This document shows, piece after piece, positions 34,190 to 43,691 of a stretch of 64,000 nt of DNA; the first letter of the stretch is position 1, and every line of letters begins with the position of its first letter. A program made the position numbers and the translations under genes. The notes beneath the pieces were generated by a model. It was not told the DNA's origin. It worked only from the letters and a program-made list of their open reading frames with translations, and did no database searches. Source of the stretch: an uncultured Sphingopyxis sp. (GTDB lineage: Bacteria > Pseudomonadota > Alphaproteobacteria > Sphingomonadales > Sphingomonadaceae); assembly GCA_937873425.1 (NCBI GenBank), contig CALMYE010000278.1, positions 1 through 64,000 of the forward strand. The letters run 5' to 3'.

Positions 34190-34251
34190 AACTTCTCCTT
34201 CCCCGGAAGCGAAGGACTTCCGGGCATTTGTTGGCGTTGCTTTTCAAAAGT

Positions 34252-34947
34252 TCAGCCGGAGACGAGCCGGGTCAGAGTCTCGGAAATTCCCAGACTTGCA
34301 TGAACGACAAGCAGCAAAGCGACCAGCATCGTCATCATGAGCGCGAGGCGCGCCAAACCTTTATGATCTCGTCTCCAGATGAGCCCGAGCGGATCGGAAA
34401 GTCCTTCCACCGGTCCATCCGTGCTCCGAGCGGCGACTGCCATGTCGGTCAGATGGATTACGGTCGAGGGGTCTCCCTCCGCGAAGTCAGATGGCACTAT
34501 TTCCGTCCTGTCGGGAATGTGTATCGGATCATATGTGATCCGATCATACTTTTTCTTGAGGCGTGCGTACTCGACTGCAGCCTGATCGCGCGTATCGACA
34601 CCAAGGATGGATCGAGCCTTTGTAAGGCGCTGGTCGACCGTCGGCTTCGCCAGGCCGATCATGCGCGCGATCTCCTTGGAAGTTTTTCGTTCGAGCAGCG
34701 GGTCGAGGCAGGCGCGGTGTTTGTTCGTCAACCGCGACCAACGCTCGAAGTCGGCCTCATCGCTCACGAGAGCACCCGGCAACCTGGCGAGCCGGAAATT
34801 CCATGGTGGCCCTTCCGACCCCACGGCATAGCGTCGCCGCCCCATCGGAATGGGACGAACCATTAGCGCGCAACATCGCTCGCTCCCCTCGATCGACATT
34901 CGATCGTTATGGTCCGAAACATCGCGCGAGGCGGTTGATCCGGACAT
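34252..34947 (-). CDS. LuxR-type helix-turn-helix protein with C-terminal membrane anchor
   Basis: A protein of about 231 residues. Residues near 70-120 form a GerE/LuxR helix-turn-helix (RLTNKHRACLDPLLERKTSK, EIARMIGLAKPTVDQRLTKA). After a linker, a single hydrophobic helix (LARLALMMTMLVALLLVV) lies close to the C-terminus. This gives a membrane-tethered DNA-binding protein with the DNA domain first. No receiver or autoinducer domain is present. The start at 34947 (MSGSTASRD) is preferred; 34989 and 34899 are possible. Confidence 0.7.
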   Translation of the reverse strand: MSGSTASRDVSDHNDRMSIEGSERCCALMVRPIPMGRRRYAVGSEGPPWNFRLARLPGALVSDEADFERWSRLTNKHRACLDPLLERKTSKEIARMIGLAKPTVDQRLTKARSILGVDTRDQAAVEYARLKKKYDRITYDPIHIPDRTEIVPSDFAEGDPSTVIHLTDMAVAARSTDGPVEGLSDPLGLIWRRDHKGLARLALMMTMLVALLLVVHASLGISETLTRLVSG

Positions 34948-35126
34948 CTCTACATCTCTGTTAATAGGGCAAGAAGCCAATATTCGCAAACCGGCGACCC
35001 GGGCTTAATGGTGCCAATCTGGAAGTTTAAGACATGATAGGCCAAACATGGACTGTTTTAACTTGCCTACAGGCTGTGGCTAAGCGACACTGTTGGCATC
35101 CTTGAACATCGTATAGGGGTTTCGTC

Positions 35127-35375
35127 ATGAGCGTTCACAAGGCTCGTATCGTGTCGGGCGGCAGGCTTCAAATTCCGGCGGACGTGCGTAAGGCGCTCGG
35201 GATCGCCGATGGGGACGATGTGCGCCTCGAGGTTGTCGACGGAGAGTTGCGCGTCCGATCATTCCAGACAGCGCTTGGCCGTGTGCGAGCTCTTGTCCGC
35301 CACCATGTCCCTGCCAGCGCTTCGCTGGCCGACGAATTGATCGCGGATCGCCGGTCGGAGGCCGCGCGTGACTGA
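35127..35375 (+). CDS. AbrB/MazE-type antitoxin (VapB-like)
   Basis: An 82-residue protein with the swapped-hairpin AbrB fold: KARIVSGGRLQIPADVRKAL, GIADGDDVRLEVVDGELRVR. It would neutralise the PIN toxin encoded next and repress the operon by binding its promoter. The C-terminal half (HVPASASLADELIADRR) is the usual toxin-wrapping helix. The stop overlaps the toxin start by eight bases. Confidence 0.85.
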   Translation: MSVHKARIVSGGRLQIPADVRKALGIADGDDVRLEVVDGELRVRSFQTALGRVRALVRHHVPASASLADELIADRRSEAARD

Positions 35376-35751
35376 TTATGTGCTTGATGCCTCCGCCGTC
35401 CTCGCCGTGATTCAGGAAGAGCCTGGAGCGGAGCGGATCGAAGCGCATCTGGACACCGGCTGCATTAGCGCAGTGAATCTGGCCGAGATTGTGGGCAAGC
35501 TGCAAGATCGGGGGCTTGGCGACAACGAAATCGATGAGCTGATTGCATTGCTCGACCTCGACACACGCATTTTGGACAAGGAGGGCGCGGTTTTCATGGG
35601 CAAGCTGCGGCAATCGACGAAGGTCGCCGGCCTTTCGCTTGGCGACCGGGCTTGCCTTGCGCTCGCACACTCCCTCGGGGCGACGGCTATCACCATGGAC
35701 CGGGCGTGGAAGGATCTCGAAATCGGCGTCGCCATCGAAGTTGCCCGGTGA
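35368..35751 (+). CDS. PIN-domain toxin (VapC-like ribonuclease)
   Basis: A 127-residue PIN-domain protein starting with GTG inside the antitoxin gene. The four acidic active-site residues are visible: D of YVLDASAVLAVIQ, E of SAVNLAEIVGKL, D of LSLGDRACLALA and D of AITMDRAWKDL. VapC toxins cleave tRNA or rRNA; the target cannot be read from the sequence. Complete and probably functional. Confidence 0.9.
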   Translation: MTDYVLDASAVLAVIQEEPGAERIEAHLDTGCISAVNLAEIVGKLQDRGLGDNEIDELIALLDLDTRILDKEGAVFMGKLRQSTKVAGLSLGDRACLALAHSLGATAITMDRAWKDLEIGVAIEVAR

Positions 35752-35788
35752 TGAGACTGCAGCACGCCTATAACGCACGCGGAACCGC

Positions 35789-36712
35789 ATGATGCGTACC
35801 GAGATCGACTTCCTGCCGCATCGCAAGCAGCGCGAGCTGGATATTATCGTCGAGATTTTGTTTCAAGGTTTACGCGCCGCGACGGAGAATGCCGTTGGCG
35901 CACGGCGTAACGGCAGGATTCTCAAGGTCATCCTTTTCGGCTCTTACGCCCGCGGCGATTGGGTCGAGGCACCGCAGGATGCCAACCAATATCGTTCGGA
36001 CTATGACATCCTCGTCATCGTCAATCAGAATGAACTCGCAGACCGCGCGACCTATTGGGAGGATGCGGAGCGCCGGATCAGCGACGCCTATCTCCTCGAG
36101 AAGGTGATCAAGACGCCGGCGAACTTCATCGTCCATTCGCTTCAGGAAGTGAACGACGCGCTCGCCCATGGCCGTGTCTTCTTCATGGAGATCGTAAAGG
36201 ACGGCGTCATCCTCTACCAGTCGGACGACAAGGAGCTCGGCAAGCCGAAGCCGAAGACCCCTGAAATGGCTCTGCAGGCCGCGCAGGAGTATTTCGCAGA
36301 ATATATGTCGGACGCGACTGCGTTCTTCGATGGGTATCGGGATGCGGTAGCACGCGAGCACCTAAGGAAGGCCGCATTCGACCTTCATCAGACCGTGGAG
36401 AATCTTTACCAAGGCCTGCTGCTCGTCCTCAAATTCTACACGCCCTACGATCACAATATCCTGTTCCTGCGCGACATGGCCGAGCAATTGGATCGCCATC
36501 TATATGATGTCTGGCCACGCGGCACCCGCGCCGAGCGGGCAATGTATCAGAAGCTCAAGGACGCTTATCGGAAGGCGCGATACTCGCGTCACTATAAGAT
36601 TTCGCGCGAGGAGCTGGACTGGCTGTCGGGCCGCGTCGAGATCCTCGGGCAGCGTGTTCATGAGATCTGCTCGGCACGGATCGCCGCGCTGGAGGCTGAA
36701 GCAAAGGCATAG
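35789..36712 (+). CDS. MNT-HEPN fusion protein
   Basis: A 307-residue protein. The N-terminal third is a minimal nucleotidyltransferase with the motif ILFGSYARGDW and the paired aspartates in YRSDYDILVIV. The C-terminal half is a HEPN domain (HLRKAAFDLHQTVENLYQGL, with the R-x6-H spacing). In two-gene MntA-HepT systems the nucleotidyltransferase silences the HEPN ribonuclease by AMPylation; here both are in one chain. It stands next to the VapBC pair in a small toxin-antitoxin cluster. The preceding or following methionine at 35789/35792 may be the start. Confidence 0.85.
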   Translation: MMRTEIDFLPHRKQRELDIIVEILFQGLRAATENAVGARRNGRILKVILFGSYARGDWVEAPQDANQYRSDYDILVIVNQNELADRATYWEDAERRISDAYLLEKVIKTPANFIVHSLQEVNDALAHGRVFFMEIVKDGVILYQSDDKELGKPKPKTPEMALQAAQEYFAEYMSDATAFFDGYRDAVAREHLRKAAFDLHQTVENLYQGLLLVLKFYTPYDHNILFLRDMAEQLDRHLYDVWPRGTRAERAMYQKLKDAYRKARYSRHYKISREELDWLSGRVEILGQRVHEICSARIAALEAEAKA

Positions 36713-36970
36713 CTGTAGCGCCGCGCCCCGCCAGCCGATCGTTGCCGGAACGGACGAGACCCGGAACGGGGCTCGGTCGAAGCGAAGCGGAGATAGAGCG
36801 GCGATCCCGAAGGGAGGCGCCCCTCCCCCAGCCAACATCGCTGCTCCGCGTGAGAATTGTCGAGGACGCAGACATCTGCCGAAATGCTCCACGACTTGGC
36901 GTTGTCTGCTCGGCATGTCGGCGCTAGCCTGGCCAGGATTTCTGCCTGGCGGAGAAAAGGGGATCGGTCC

Positions 36971-37594
36971 TTGGAACCACAATGGCTCACCTACGGGAAA
37001 CGGCTTCAGAGCATCGCTTCGACGGGGCTCCACTTCACGCGAGATCGGTTCGACCGGGAACGCTATGAAGAGATCGCCACGATCGCCAACGAGATGCTGT
37101 CCGCTCTCGGCAATGTCCCGATCGAACGAATCTCAGATCTCGTGCCGGATTTTGCGCGCGGATATGCGACACCCAAGGTGGACGTGCGTGGGGCGCTCGT
37201 CGAAGAGGACATGATACTTCTCGTGCGCGAGGAATGCGATGGATTGTGGACGCTACCCGGCGGCTTTGCCGACGTTGGTCTCTCCCCTGCTCGCAATATC
37301 GAGAAGGAGATGAGAAAAGAGGCCGGGTTGAAGGTTTCAGCCCGGCGCCTATTCGGCGTTCGACACAAAGCCAGTTCAAGCTATCCCGCCGACGTCCGCG
37401 ACTTTTACAAAATGTTTTTCCTGTGCGACCGGACTGATAACGCCATTCCCGAACCGGGTCTCGAAACCATCGAGGCGCGTTTCTTCGGGATCGACGATTT
37501 GCCGCCCTTGTCGAGAGGGCGGACGATCGAGGCCGACATTCACGCCGCCTTTGCCTATGCCACCGATACGACAAAGCCTGCATTCTTCGACTAA
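36971..37594 (+). CDS. Nudix hydrolase with Nudix_N_2 domain
   Basis: The protein has an N-terminal Nudix_N_2 helix region (LTYGKRLQSIASTGLHFTRD, RYEEIATIANEM) and a C-terminal Nudix domain. The Nudix box reads GGFADVGLSPARNIEKEM then RKEAGL: the first conserved glutamate is replaced by leucine and the RE pair reads KE, so activity may differ from typical ADP-ribose pyrophosphatases. TTG 36971 follows GGAGAAAAGGGG and matches the family N-terminus; the frame is open upstream to ATG 36857. The 258 bases before it hold no other gene that I can see. Confidence 0.75.
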   Translation: MEPQWLTYGKRLQSIASTGLHFTRDRFDRERYEEIATIANEMLSALGNVPIERISDLVPDFARGYATPKVDVRGALVEEDMILLVREECDGLWTLPGGFADVGLSPARNIEKEMRKEAGLKVSARRLFGVRHKASSSYPADVRDFYKMFFLCDRTDNAIPEPGLETIEARFFGIDDLPPLSRGRTIEADIHAAFAYATDTTKPAFFD

Positions 37595-37612
37595 GGTTGG
37601 CTCGATAGCAAT

Positions 37613-38224
37613 ATGACTGATCAAATCGCCCGGATTCGCATCACGCTCGAAGACATGAAGCCAGCCATCTGGCGCCGTGTCGAGCTGCCCGTGACCAACA
37701 GCCTAAAGACGCTGCATCTTGCGATCCAAGCCTGCATGCTCTTCGAAAACTATCATCTGTTCCGCTTCGAGGTCGGCGATGCTGCCTATGGCATCCGCTT
37801 CCGCGACGATGATGCGTACATGATCCGCACCCGCGACGCCGCCAATGTACGCATCGGCACGCTCGTCGAGCGCGGGGTCACCAGCTTCATCTACACCTAT
37901 GATTTCGGGGATAATTGGCGCCATCGTGTGGAGATCGAAGAGGTGACGTCAGCAATTCCCGCAACGGACTATCCTCGCTTCGTCGATGGTGAACGGCGCG
38001 CCCCGCCCGAAGATGTCGGCGGCACACCGGGGTTTGAAGACTTTCTCAAGGCCATGGCGAAGCCGCGCCATCCGGAGCGCGCGTCGATGATCCAATGGTA
38101 TGGCGGCGTCTTCGATCCCGCCGATATCAGTCCTGACGAGGTCAACACACGCATGGCCAAGCTCGCCAAGCGACGGGCGCAGGGAAAGTTGGCTAACGCA
38201 TCCTCCCCATCTCGAGGCGACTGA
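37613..38224 (+). CDS. Plasmid pRiA4b ORF-3-like family protein
   Basis: A 203-residue protein with the family pattern IRITLEDMKPAIWRRVELPV, LHLAIQACMLFENYHLFRFE, and YTYDFGDNWRHRVEIEEV followed by acidic, Pro-rich segments and GGVFDPADIS. The family is named after a gene on a rhizobial Ri plasmid and is widespread on mobile DNA; its biochemical role is unknown. It starts 18 bases after the Nudix gene, so both may be co-transcribed. Confidence 0.85.
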   Translation: MTDQIARIRITLEDMKPAIWRRVELPVTNSLKTLHLAIQACMLFENYHLFRFEVGDAAYGIRFRDDDAYMIRTRDAANVRIGTLVERGVTSFIYTYDFGDNWRHRVEIEEVTSAIPATDYPRFVDGERRAPPEDVGGTPGFEDFLKAMAKPRHPERASMIQWYGGVFDPADISPDEVNTRMAKLAKRRAQGKLANASSPSRGD

Positions 38225-38283
38225 TCGGCGTCGCTTTTCTCGCTTGCACCATAGCTAAGAAGCGGACCGTCTTCTCTGAGGCG

Positions 38284-38715
38284 TTAGCTATCTACTTTGT
38301 CCGAGTTCAACCCCGCCATAAACTGTGGGGCTCCATCTGTGATACACACCCAGGGAGCCTTCGAACCGACATATATATGTGCGGCATAACCTCGAAACCC
38401 CGGATCGTCGTCTAGCAAGCCAGCGGGGATGAAGAATATTTTGCCATCCCGGTCGGTGTGAGGCGTTGGGCTACCGCAAGTTCTGCAGAAGCTGGAGCGC
38501 CATCCATTTTGGCCGGGGACTTCGTAGGTCCCAATATTGTCTTCGCCTTTTATCCAGCGGAAGCCATTTCTTGCGGTATAAAAAACGGCGTTGCCGTCGG
38601 TTCCAGACACTTTTCGGCACTTTGAACAGTGGCATTGCCCAGCTGGTCCAAATTTTCCTTCGACGACAAAGCAAATTTGTCCGCAAAGGCAAGAGCCATG
38701 AATTGGTTCGGGCAT
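38284..38715 (-). CDS. GFA (CENP-V) family zinc protein
   Basis: A 143-residue protein of the glutathione-dependent formaldehyde-activating fold. Zinc-binding cysteines appear in GSCLCGQICF, QCHCSKCRKVSG and SFCRTCGSP, the usual three clusters. ATG 38715 follows CAGGAGGTCGTC on the minus strand, so the upstream methionine at 38739 is rejected. Family members are named after formaldehyde metabolism, but most have no proven substrate. It sits just outside the lasso-peptide region. Confidence 0.85.
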   Translation of the reverse strand: MPEPIHGSCLCGQICFVVEGKFGPAGQCHCSKCRKVSGTDGNAVFYTARNGFRWIKGEDNIGTYEVPGQNGWRSSFCRTCGSPTPHTDRDGKIFFIPAGLLDDDPGFRGYAAHIYVGSKAPWVCITDGAPQFMAGLNSDKVDS

Positions 38716-38850
38716 GACGACCTCCTGTATGTCTGGCACGAACCGACACTACCGAAGCTCGGTATGCACGCAATCGATCATCTTCTGACCAACAGATTTC
38801 TCCCGCCAGACGAAAATCACATCGATTTGGGCCGGCGCTCTTCGCCGGAG

Positions 38851-40977
38851 TCATCTCGGCTCATCCGCGGTCGGTTTGCGGGGCCAGTTGTCTTTCATCG
38901 CCTTCCAGCGGCCTGCTTCATCCAGTTGGGCAGGATCGGTCGGCATCTCGTTCTTTAACCAGAAATTGAACCATGCGAGATTTCGCTCATAGACTGCCAA
39001 CCGGTGCGCGGGTTGCCATTTGATGTGATCTTCGTCCGGAAAAATATAGAGATCGCTGGGAATCCCTGCTTGAACTAACGCCGTGTGGCTACCGACCATC
39101 GCTAGATACTCATTGTCCGCAGCCTGAAAAAGGAACGGAAATCTCACGCGCCGGGGATCAAGGGTGATTGAGATCTTCGACCAGAACCCGGGGTTCGCGT
39201 CCGCGAGGCGAGGCCACCCGCTTTCGTGATAGTTCTGCGCGATCATTGGCCCTAAGATCGCGTCTTGGAAGGGCTCCCATCCACAGCCCGAGACTGACCC
39301 AGCTGAAAAAAGCTGGCTGTTTACCGCGGCAAACTGAACTGTGGTGCATCCGTCGCTCAGTCCGGAGATTCCGATACGTTGCGGATCAACGAGACCCTTG
39401 TCGATCAGTCGACGGGTGGCGATCTCGATCGCCGATATAATACTCCGTCTACCTCTGAAATCGTCGTTGAAGGCTGCTACGAGTTGCTCGATTGATTGTC
39501 TTCTCCCGACGATATCTTCATACGTCAGATTGTCGACGCTGAGAATGAAGTAGCCTCTTCCGGCAAGCGTTTGGATCGGCACCTCGTCCCCGATACCCCC
39601 GCGAAGGAATCCCTTGGTCCGATATTGAACGATCACCATCGGGTAGCGGCGGCCAGGCTCGTACCCGACTGGATAAACAAGATCCCCATAAAAGGGCACG
39701 TTTTCAGCGTTGAGCCAATTCAACCGCTCTACGCGCCCGAGCGATAGGTTCGAGAACTCCGGGTTTGGATCAAATATCTCTTTGATTTGGCCGGTGGCTA
39801 GCTGAAGTCTCACGAAATGGCGCGGTCGTCGCGACCGCTCCCGCAGGCAGAGCAAATCATCTGCGATCGGCTGACATTCGATCAACGCGTCGCTGGTGAG
39901 GAGAAGGCGTCTAGGTTCACCTTGACCCGGAATCCATTCGTAAATGGCAGTGAGGCTGTTTGCCCAACCCTCGCGGCGCGAGAATCTAATCCTGGTTCCA
40001 TCGTCATTCCACCAGACTGAAGTGGACCAATCGAATTCGCAGGCCCTGAAATGGCACTGTTCTGACTTTTCGTTACGTTTGGCCGTCAAGCGATAGAGGG
40101 GAGGGAAGAGTGGAGTGTCGATGGTTTCCGCCCATGCTTCCGAGCCGCCAGCAGCTCTCGAATACGCCGTGGCGTTTCCCGGAAGACCTCGAGCTACGTC
40201 AAACAGACTGGCCTCATCGGCACGCGCCTCTCGTTCCCGCCCCTCTTCAAGATCTACACTCGCCAAGAAGCGATCCGCGTCGGGCGTCTGAGGCCTCGCG
40301 CCACGCACCGGAAACGCCCGCGCATCGAACCGCCAGCCCCTCAATCCTTCCCGATCAATCTCAGCTGATTTTTCGGGCAATTTTGGGCGGGACGAATAAA
40401 CAACCGTTCGTCCGTCCTCGGTAATCCGGAAGTCATCGACATTCACGAGAGAATTCGTGACCTGACTGGCAGCCCCCGTGCCGACATCGACACGCCACAC
40501 CTGAGTCAAACCATGCTCGCGTTTCAGATATGCGATCCAGCGCCCCGCCGGTTCCCAACGGGGCGTAACTGGCGCGGCAGTTCCAATAGGAAACTTCGCC
40601 CACCCATATCTGGGCGGTTCGTCACGGATGAGTTCGCGGCTAAAATCGAGGATCCGAACATTTGCCGGCCTCTCGAGCGAAAGAATAGCCAGTCCGACAC
40701 AGTACACGTTTTCGCTTGGAAATCCTCGATGGAGGAAGAACGCCACCCATTTTCCGTCAGGCGATATGGTGAACAGCTTTCGGCGGCGGTCTGGCAACGT
40801 CGCCGGCCCAATATCACGTAGCTGCGCAAGCAGCTCGGGCGTGACGAGACCGGTACGAATCTCCTTCTGTGCTGGTGGCGCCAATCTCGCACAGACATCG
40901 GCGGCGAGCGCGGAATGTGGGAGGACGCCCGCTGCCCCGGCCACCAATGTCGCGGCGAAGCGCTTTGGGAACGACAC
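38851..40977 (-). CDS. Lasso peptide isopeptidase 1 (AtxE2-like, prolyl-oligopeptidase fold)
   Basis: A 708-residue exported serine hydrolase. A signal peptide ends near LPHSALA. A beta-propeller occupies about residues 60-440 and an alpha/beta hydrolase domain the rest. The nucleophile is Ser541 in ISGLSDGCTT, the likely acid Asp621 in QAADNEYL and His651 in PDEDHIKWQP; these spacings are close to those of astexin isopeptidase AtxE2. Such enzymes open the Gly-Asp isopeptide ring of a lasso peptide. It starts with GTG one base after the stop of the receptor gene, so both are translated together. No lasso biosynthesis genes accompany this cassette. Confidence 0.85.
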   Translation of the reverse strand: MSFPKRFAATLVAGAAGVLPHSALAADVCARLAPPAQKEIRTGLVTPELLAQLRDIGPATLPDRRRKLFTISPDGKWVAFFLHRGFPSENVYCVGLAILSLERPANVRILDFSRELIRDEPPRYGWAKFPIGTAAPVTPRWEPAGRWIAYLKREHGLTQVWRVDVGTGAASQVTNSLVNVDDFRITEDGRTVVYSSRPKLPEKSAEIDREGLRGWRFDARAFPVRGARPQTPDADRFLASVDLEEGREREARADEASLFDVARGLPGNATAYSRAAGGSEAWAETIDTPLFPPLYRLTAKRNEKSEQCHFRACEFDWSTSVWWNDDGTRIRFSRREGWANSLTAIYEWIPGQGEPRRLLLTSDALIECQPIADDLLCLRERSRRPRHFVRLQLATGQIKEIFDPNPEFSNLSLGRVERLNWLNAENVPFYGDLVYPVGYEPGRRYPMVIVQYRTKGFLRGGIGDEVPIQTLAGRGYFILSVDNLTYEDIVGRRQSIEQLVAAFNDDFRGRRSIISAIEIATRRLIDKGLVDPQRIGISGLSDGCTTVQFAAVNSQLFSAGSVSGCGWEPFQDAILGPMIAQNYHESGWPRLADANPGFWSKISITLDPRRVRFPFLFQAADNEYLAMVGSHTALVQAGIPSDLYIFPDEDHIKWQPAHRLAVYERNLAWFNFWLKNEMPTDPAQLDEAGRWKAMKDNWPRKPTADEPR

Positions 40978-40978
40978 G

Positions 40979-43594
40979 TCACCAAGCCTTCGACAACGTC
41001 AGGCTTATTACCCTCCCAAATGGCGAATGATTGATCGAGTCATATCGGAATGCCGCCGGATCGACCGTTCGAATGAGGCTGGGCTTCTCATTGAACAGAT
41101 TTTGAATAGCGATGGTCAAATTCGTGCCCGACAGCAGGCCGCTCGCCCTCGCGCTTCGGAAGGTCGCGACAGTGTCGAACGTCACAAAGGATTGGACTCT
41201 CGCACTTGGCTGGAATCGATTGTCTTTGGTGCCGCCAACAAATGATCCGGACGCACTTAGCACGAAATTGGCTTCCTCCCAGCTCGCGCTCATTCTTCCG
41301 CGCCAATGCGGCGGCTGAAATATCAAGCCCGCTTGCGGCATGGTCGGAAGATTGGCCGTTATCCGCCGAGAGCTATCGAGGTAGCTCAGCGCTCCCTTGA
41401 ATGACAAAGTCCTGTCGTCTCCAAGATCATGGAGAAAACTCACCGATCCGTCGAAACCTTCGGCCGATTGCAGAGATATATTCTGGAGCTGATCGTTGAC
41501 GATCGCTGCGACCGCGCCGGGATCGAAGGCGGCGCCTGTAAAATTTGCGAATGTGCCGGTAAGGCCGTCGACGATCGAGAGCACGTCCGTCGCCGACGGA
41601 TTGAGCGCTACAAAGTCGCCAAATACCGGAAGCAATGCACTTGTCACCGGAGAAATCGGCTCCGCGACGCGATTTTTATATCGAATCCTGAAGTATCCCA
41701 AGTCGATCCTCAGCCCGGGAACGCTCACGGGCTCGATCGACGATGACAGACTTAATGTGGTCGCACGTTCCGGCTGAAGGTTCCCATTGCCGCCAAATAC
41801 CAAGAGCACGGGATTCGCGTTTGCGGGCGCGGGGTTGAAAATGAATCCCGGCACCAACTGTGCATTCGTCGTTTGGCCCGTCTGAAAGAGGGTCGGAACC
41901 TTGAACGATTTGCCCCAACTTGCTTTGAGTTCTAACCCGTGGATGGGCGCGTAAATCAGCCCCAGCTTCGGCGTCGTAACACGGTCGATTCCTCTATGAT
42001 CCTCGATGCGGATTGCGCCATTCACCTGCAGTTTGCTTGCGAAGGCGACCGCATTTGTCTCTGAAATCAGCGGCAACGACACTTCGCCGTAACCGAACAA
42101 GACTTCGCGCGATTCACGAAAAACATCGATTGGCGCCTCAACGCCGCCGACAATTCGGCGAGAATCGACGCGAAGACGGTTGGAGCGATAGCCCGCCCCG
42201 ATCGCCAATCTTGCGTCGCCGCCGGGCAAACTAAAAATTGGCCCCTCTGCGCCAATCTCGCCTGACCTCAGACTATTATCATAATTGGGCAAGGCGCGCA
42301 TTGTCTCGACACCGCCGGCATATGTGAGATTCGAGATCGTGTTGTTGCTCTGGCTGTACGTTCCAAGGATATTCAGATTCCAACCCGAGGGCAGTGAAAA
42401 GCGGAATGCCGGGGATACAGACCAGCTGTCGACGCCCGAGGCGACAACACTCCCTTGCCGGTAACAGCTGATCGAAACGGCGGCGCTGGTCGGCGAAATA
42501 CAGCGCGCCGTCGTGCGATGCGTAAAGTGGCCGTCAATCTCAAGGACACTTGTATCGGAGATTTCTTGCCTGCCTGCGAGGACGATGCTCAATTGCTTTT
42601 GACCGGGCACGACAGTGGAGTCGGGAAGAAGGTTGCTGGTATAGGGTCGCTGCCGTCCTTTGATTTCGCCAGTTCGGGAGAAGTCGCCGGCGAGCATAAA
42701 GCTACCACCGTTCCACGAAGGACCTCCGACAGCGCTATATTGCTGTGCAAAGGCTCCGCCCTCTGTCGCGGCGCCGATCCGCGCGGAAGTGAACAACCGG
42801 TCAAAGGTGCGCCTGAGAATGATATTGGCGACGCCGGCTACGGCGTCCGATCCATAGAGTGCCGATGCGCCGTCGGTTATCACATCAACGCGCTCAATCG
42901 CCGCCAGCGGTATTGCCGAAATATCGATGCCTTGACTGATGGCATCGAATGCGACGCGATGGCCGTTCAATAGCGTCAGCGACGCATCTGGGCCCAGACC
43001 TCGCAGATTGAGAGTCGAGGAACCGGAGACGTTCGAAAAACTGCCTTGGCCGGTCGGCGCGATCGTGGGATTCTGACCGCCCGAGAAGTTCTGCGGGAGA
43101 TCGCGGATCACTTGACCGAGATCGGTTTGGCCCGCCCGCTCCGCATCGCGCCGCGAAATGGTGGTAATCGGTGAGGTCGTCTGACCACCCCGAATCCGCG
43201 AGCCCGTCACCACGATCTGTTCGTCTTGAGCAGCCAAAGGTTCGCCGGTGAAGGAAAGCTCTTCCGCCGTCGACCGCACTGGGGAAGGCACAACCATGTA
43301 GGTCCGCTGTCCAGTCGATCTTACGGTCAGCCCCGTTCCGGCGAGCAATTTCGAGAGAGCCTCTTTCACCGTCATCGTTCCGCGGACTTCGTTTGTGCGA
43401 AGACCCTTGGTAAATCGTCTGGCGGCTGCGATCTGAATCTCCGCCTGGCGCCCGAGCGCCGGAATCCCGGTCTCGGCTGGCTGCGCGGGAACGTCGAATG
43501 AACGTGTTTGGGCAGCGGCGGGCGTTGGCATCGCCACGACACAGATGGACGCCGATGACGCCAGAAGAATGCTGCTTTTGGTCCCGAAATTCAT
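40979..43594 (-). CDS. STN-domain TonB receptor 1, lasso-peptide type
   Basis: An 871-residue outer-membrane receptor. The signal peptide ends at TPAAAQ. An STN signalling domain spans about residues 33-100 (FDVPAQPAETGIPALGRQAE). The TonB box is near EQIVVTGSRIRGG, then plug (NLRGLGPDASLTLLNGHRVA) and barrel ending VISLTLSKAW. STN receptors pass a ligand signal to a FecR-type anti-sigma factor, and both genes are next to it. It is clearly homologous over the whole length to the receptor at 47273-49852. Predicted cargo: a lasso peptide. Confidence 0.85.
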   Translation of the reverse strand: MNFGTKSSILLASSASICVVAMPTPAAAQTRSFDVPAQPAETGIPALGRQAEIQIAAARRFTKGLRTNEVRGTMTVKEALSKLLAGTGLTVRSTGQRTYMVVPSPVRSTAEELSFTGEPLAAQDEQIVVTGSRIRGGQTTSPITTISRRDAERAGQTDLGQVIRDLPQNFSGGQNPTIAPTGQGSFSNVSGSSTLNLRGLGPDASLTLLNGHRVAFDAISQGIDISAIPLAAIERVDVITDGASALYGSDAVAGVANIILRRTFDRLFTSARIGAATEGGAFAQQYSAVGGPSWNGGSFMLAGDFSRTGEIKGRQRPYTSNLLPDSTVVPGQKQLSIVLAGRQEISDTSVLEIDGHFTHRTTARCISPTSAAVSISCYRQGSVVASGVDSWSVSPAFRFSLPSGWNLNILGTYSQSNNTISNLTYAGGVETMRALPNYDNSLRSGEIGAEGPIFSLPGGDARLAIGAGYRSNRLRVDSRRIVGGVEAPIDVFRESREVLFGYGEVSLPLISETNAVAFASKLQVNGAIRIEDHRGIDRVTTPKLGLIYAPIHGLELKASWGKSFKVPTLFQTGQTTNAQLVPGFIFNPAPANANPVLLVFGGNGNLQPERATTLSLSSSIEPVSVPGLRIDLGYFRIRYKNRVAEPISPVTSALLPVFGDFVALNPSATDVLSIVDGLTGTFANFTGAAFDPGAVAAIVNDQLQNISLQSAEGFDGSVSFLHDLGDDRTLSFKGALSYLDSSRRITANLPTMPQAGLIFQPPHWRGRMSASWEEANFVLSASGSFVGGTKDNRFQPSARVQSFVTFDTVATFRSARASGLLSGTNLTIAIQNLFNEKPSLIRTVDPAAFRYDSINHSPFGRVISLTLSKAW

Positions 43595-43641
43595 TGAATT
43601 GCCCCCTCATTCACGGGCCGTTGAAGCCCTGTCATTGAAAG

Positions 43642-43668
43642 GAGCCTTCCAAGAGAATTTTCCTTATT
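43642..43668 (-). promoter_or_regulatory. ECF-type promoter element before receptor 1
   Basis: On the minus strand AATAAGGAAAATTC, seven bases, AGGCTC. The identical bipartite sequence with identical spacing lies before the fecI gene (45265-45291). GGAAAAT is a typical -35 of FecI-type sigma factors. It is in the 97-base gap between fecR 1 and the receptor gene. Confidence 0.6.
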
Positions 43669-43691
43669 TATTCCCTCAGAACGATGTCTCT

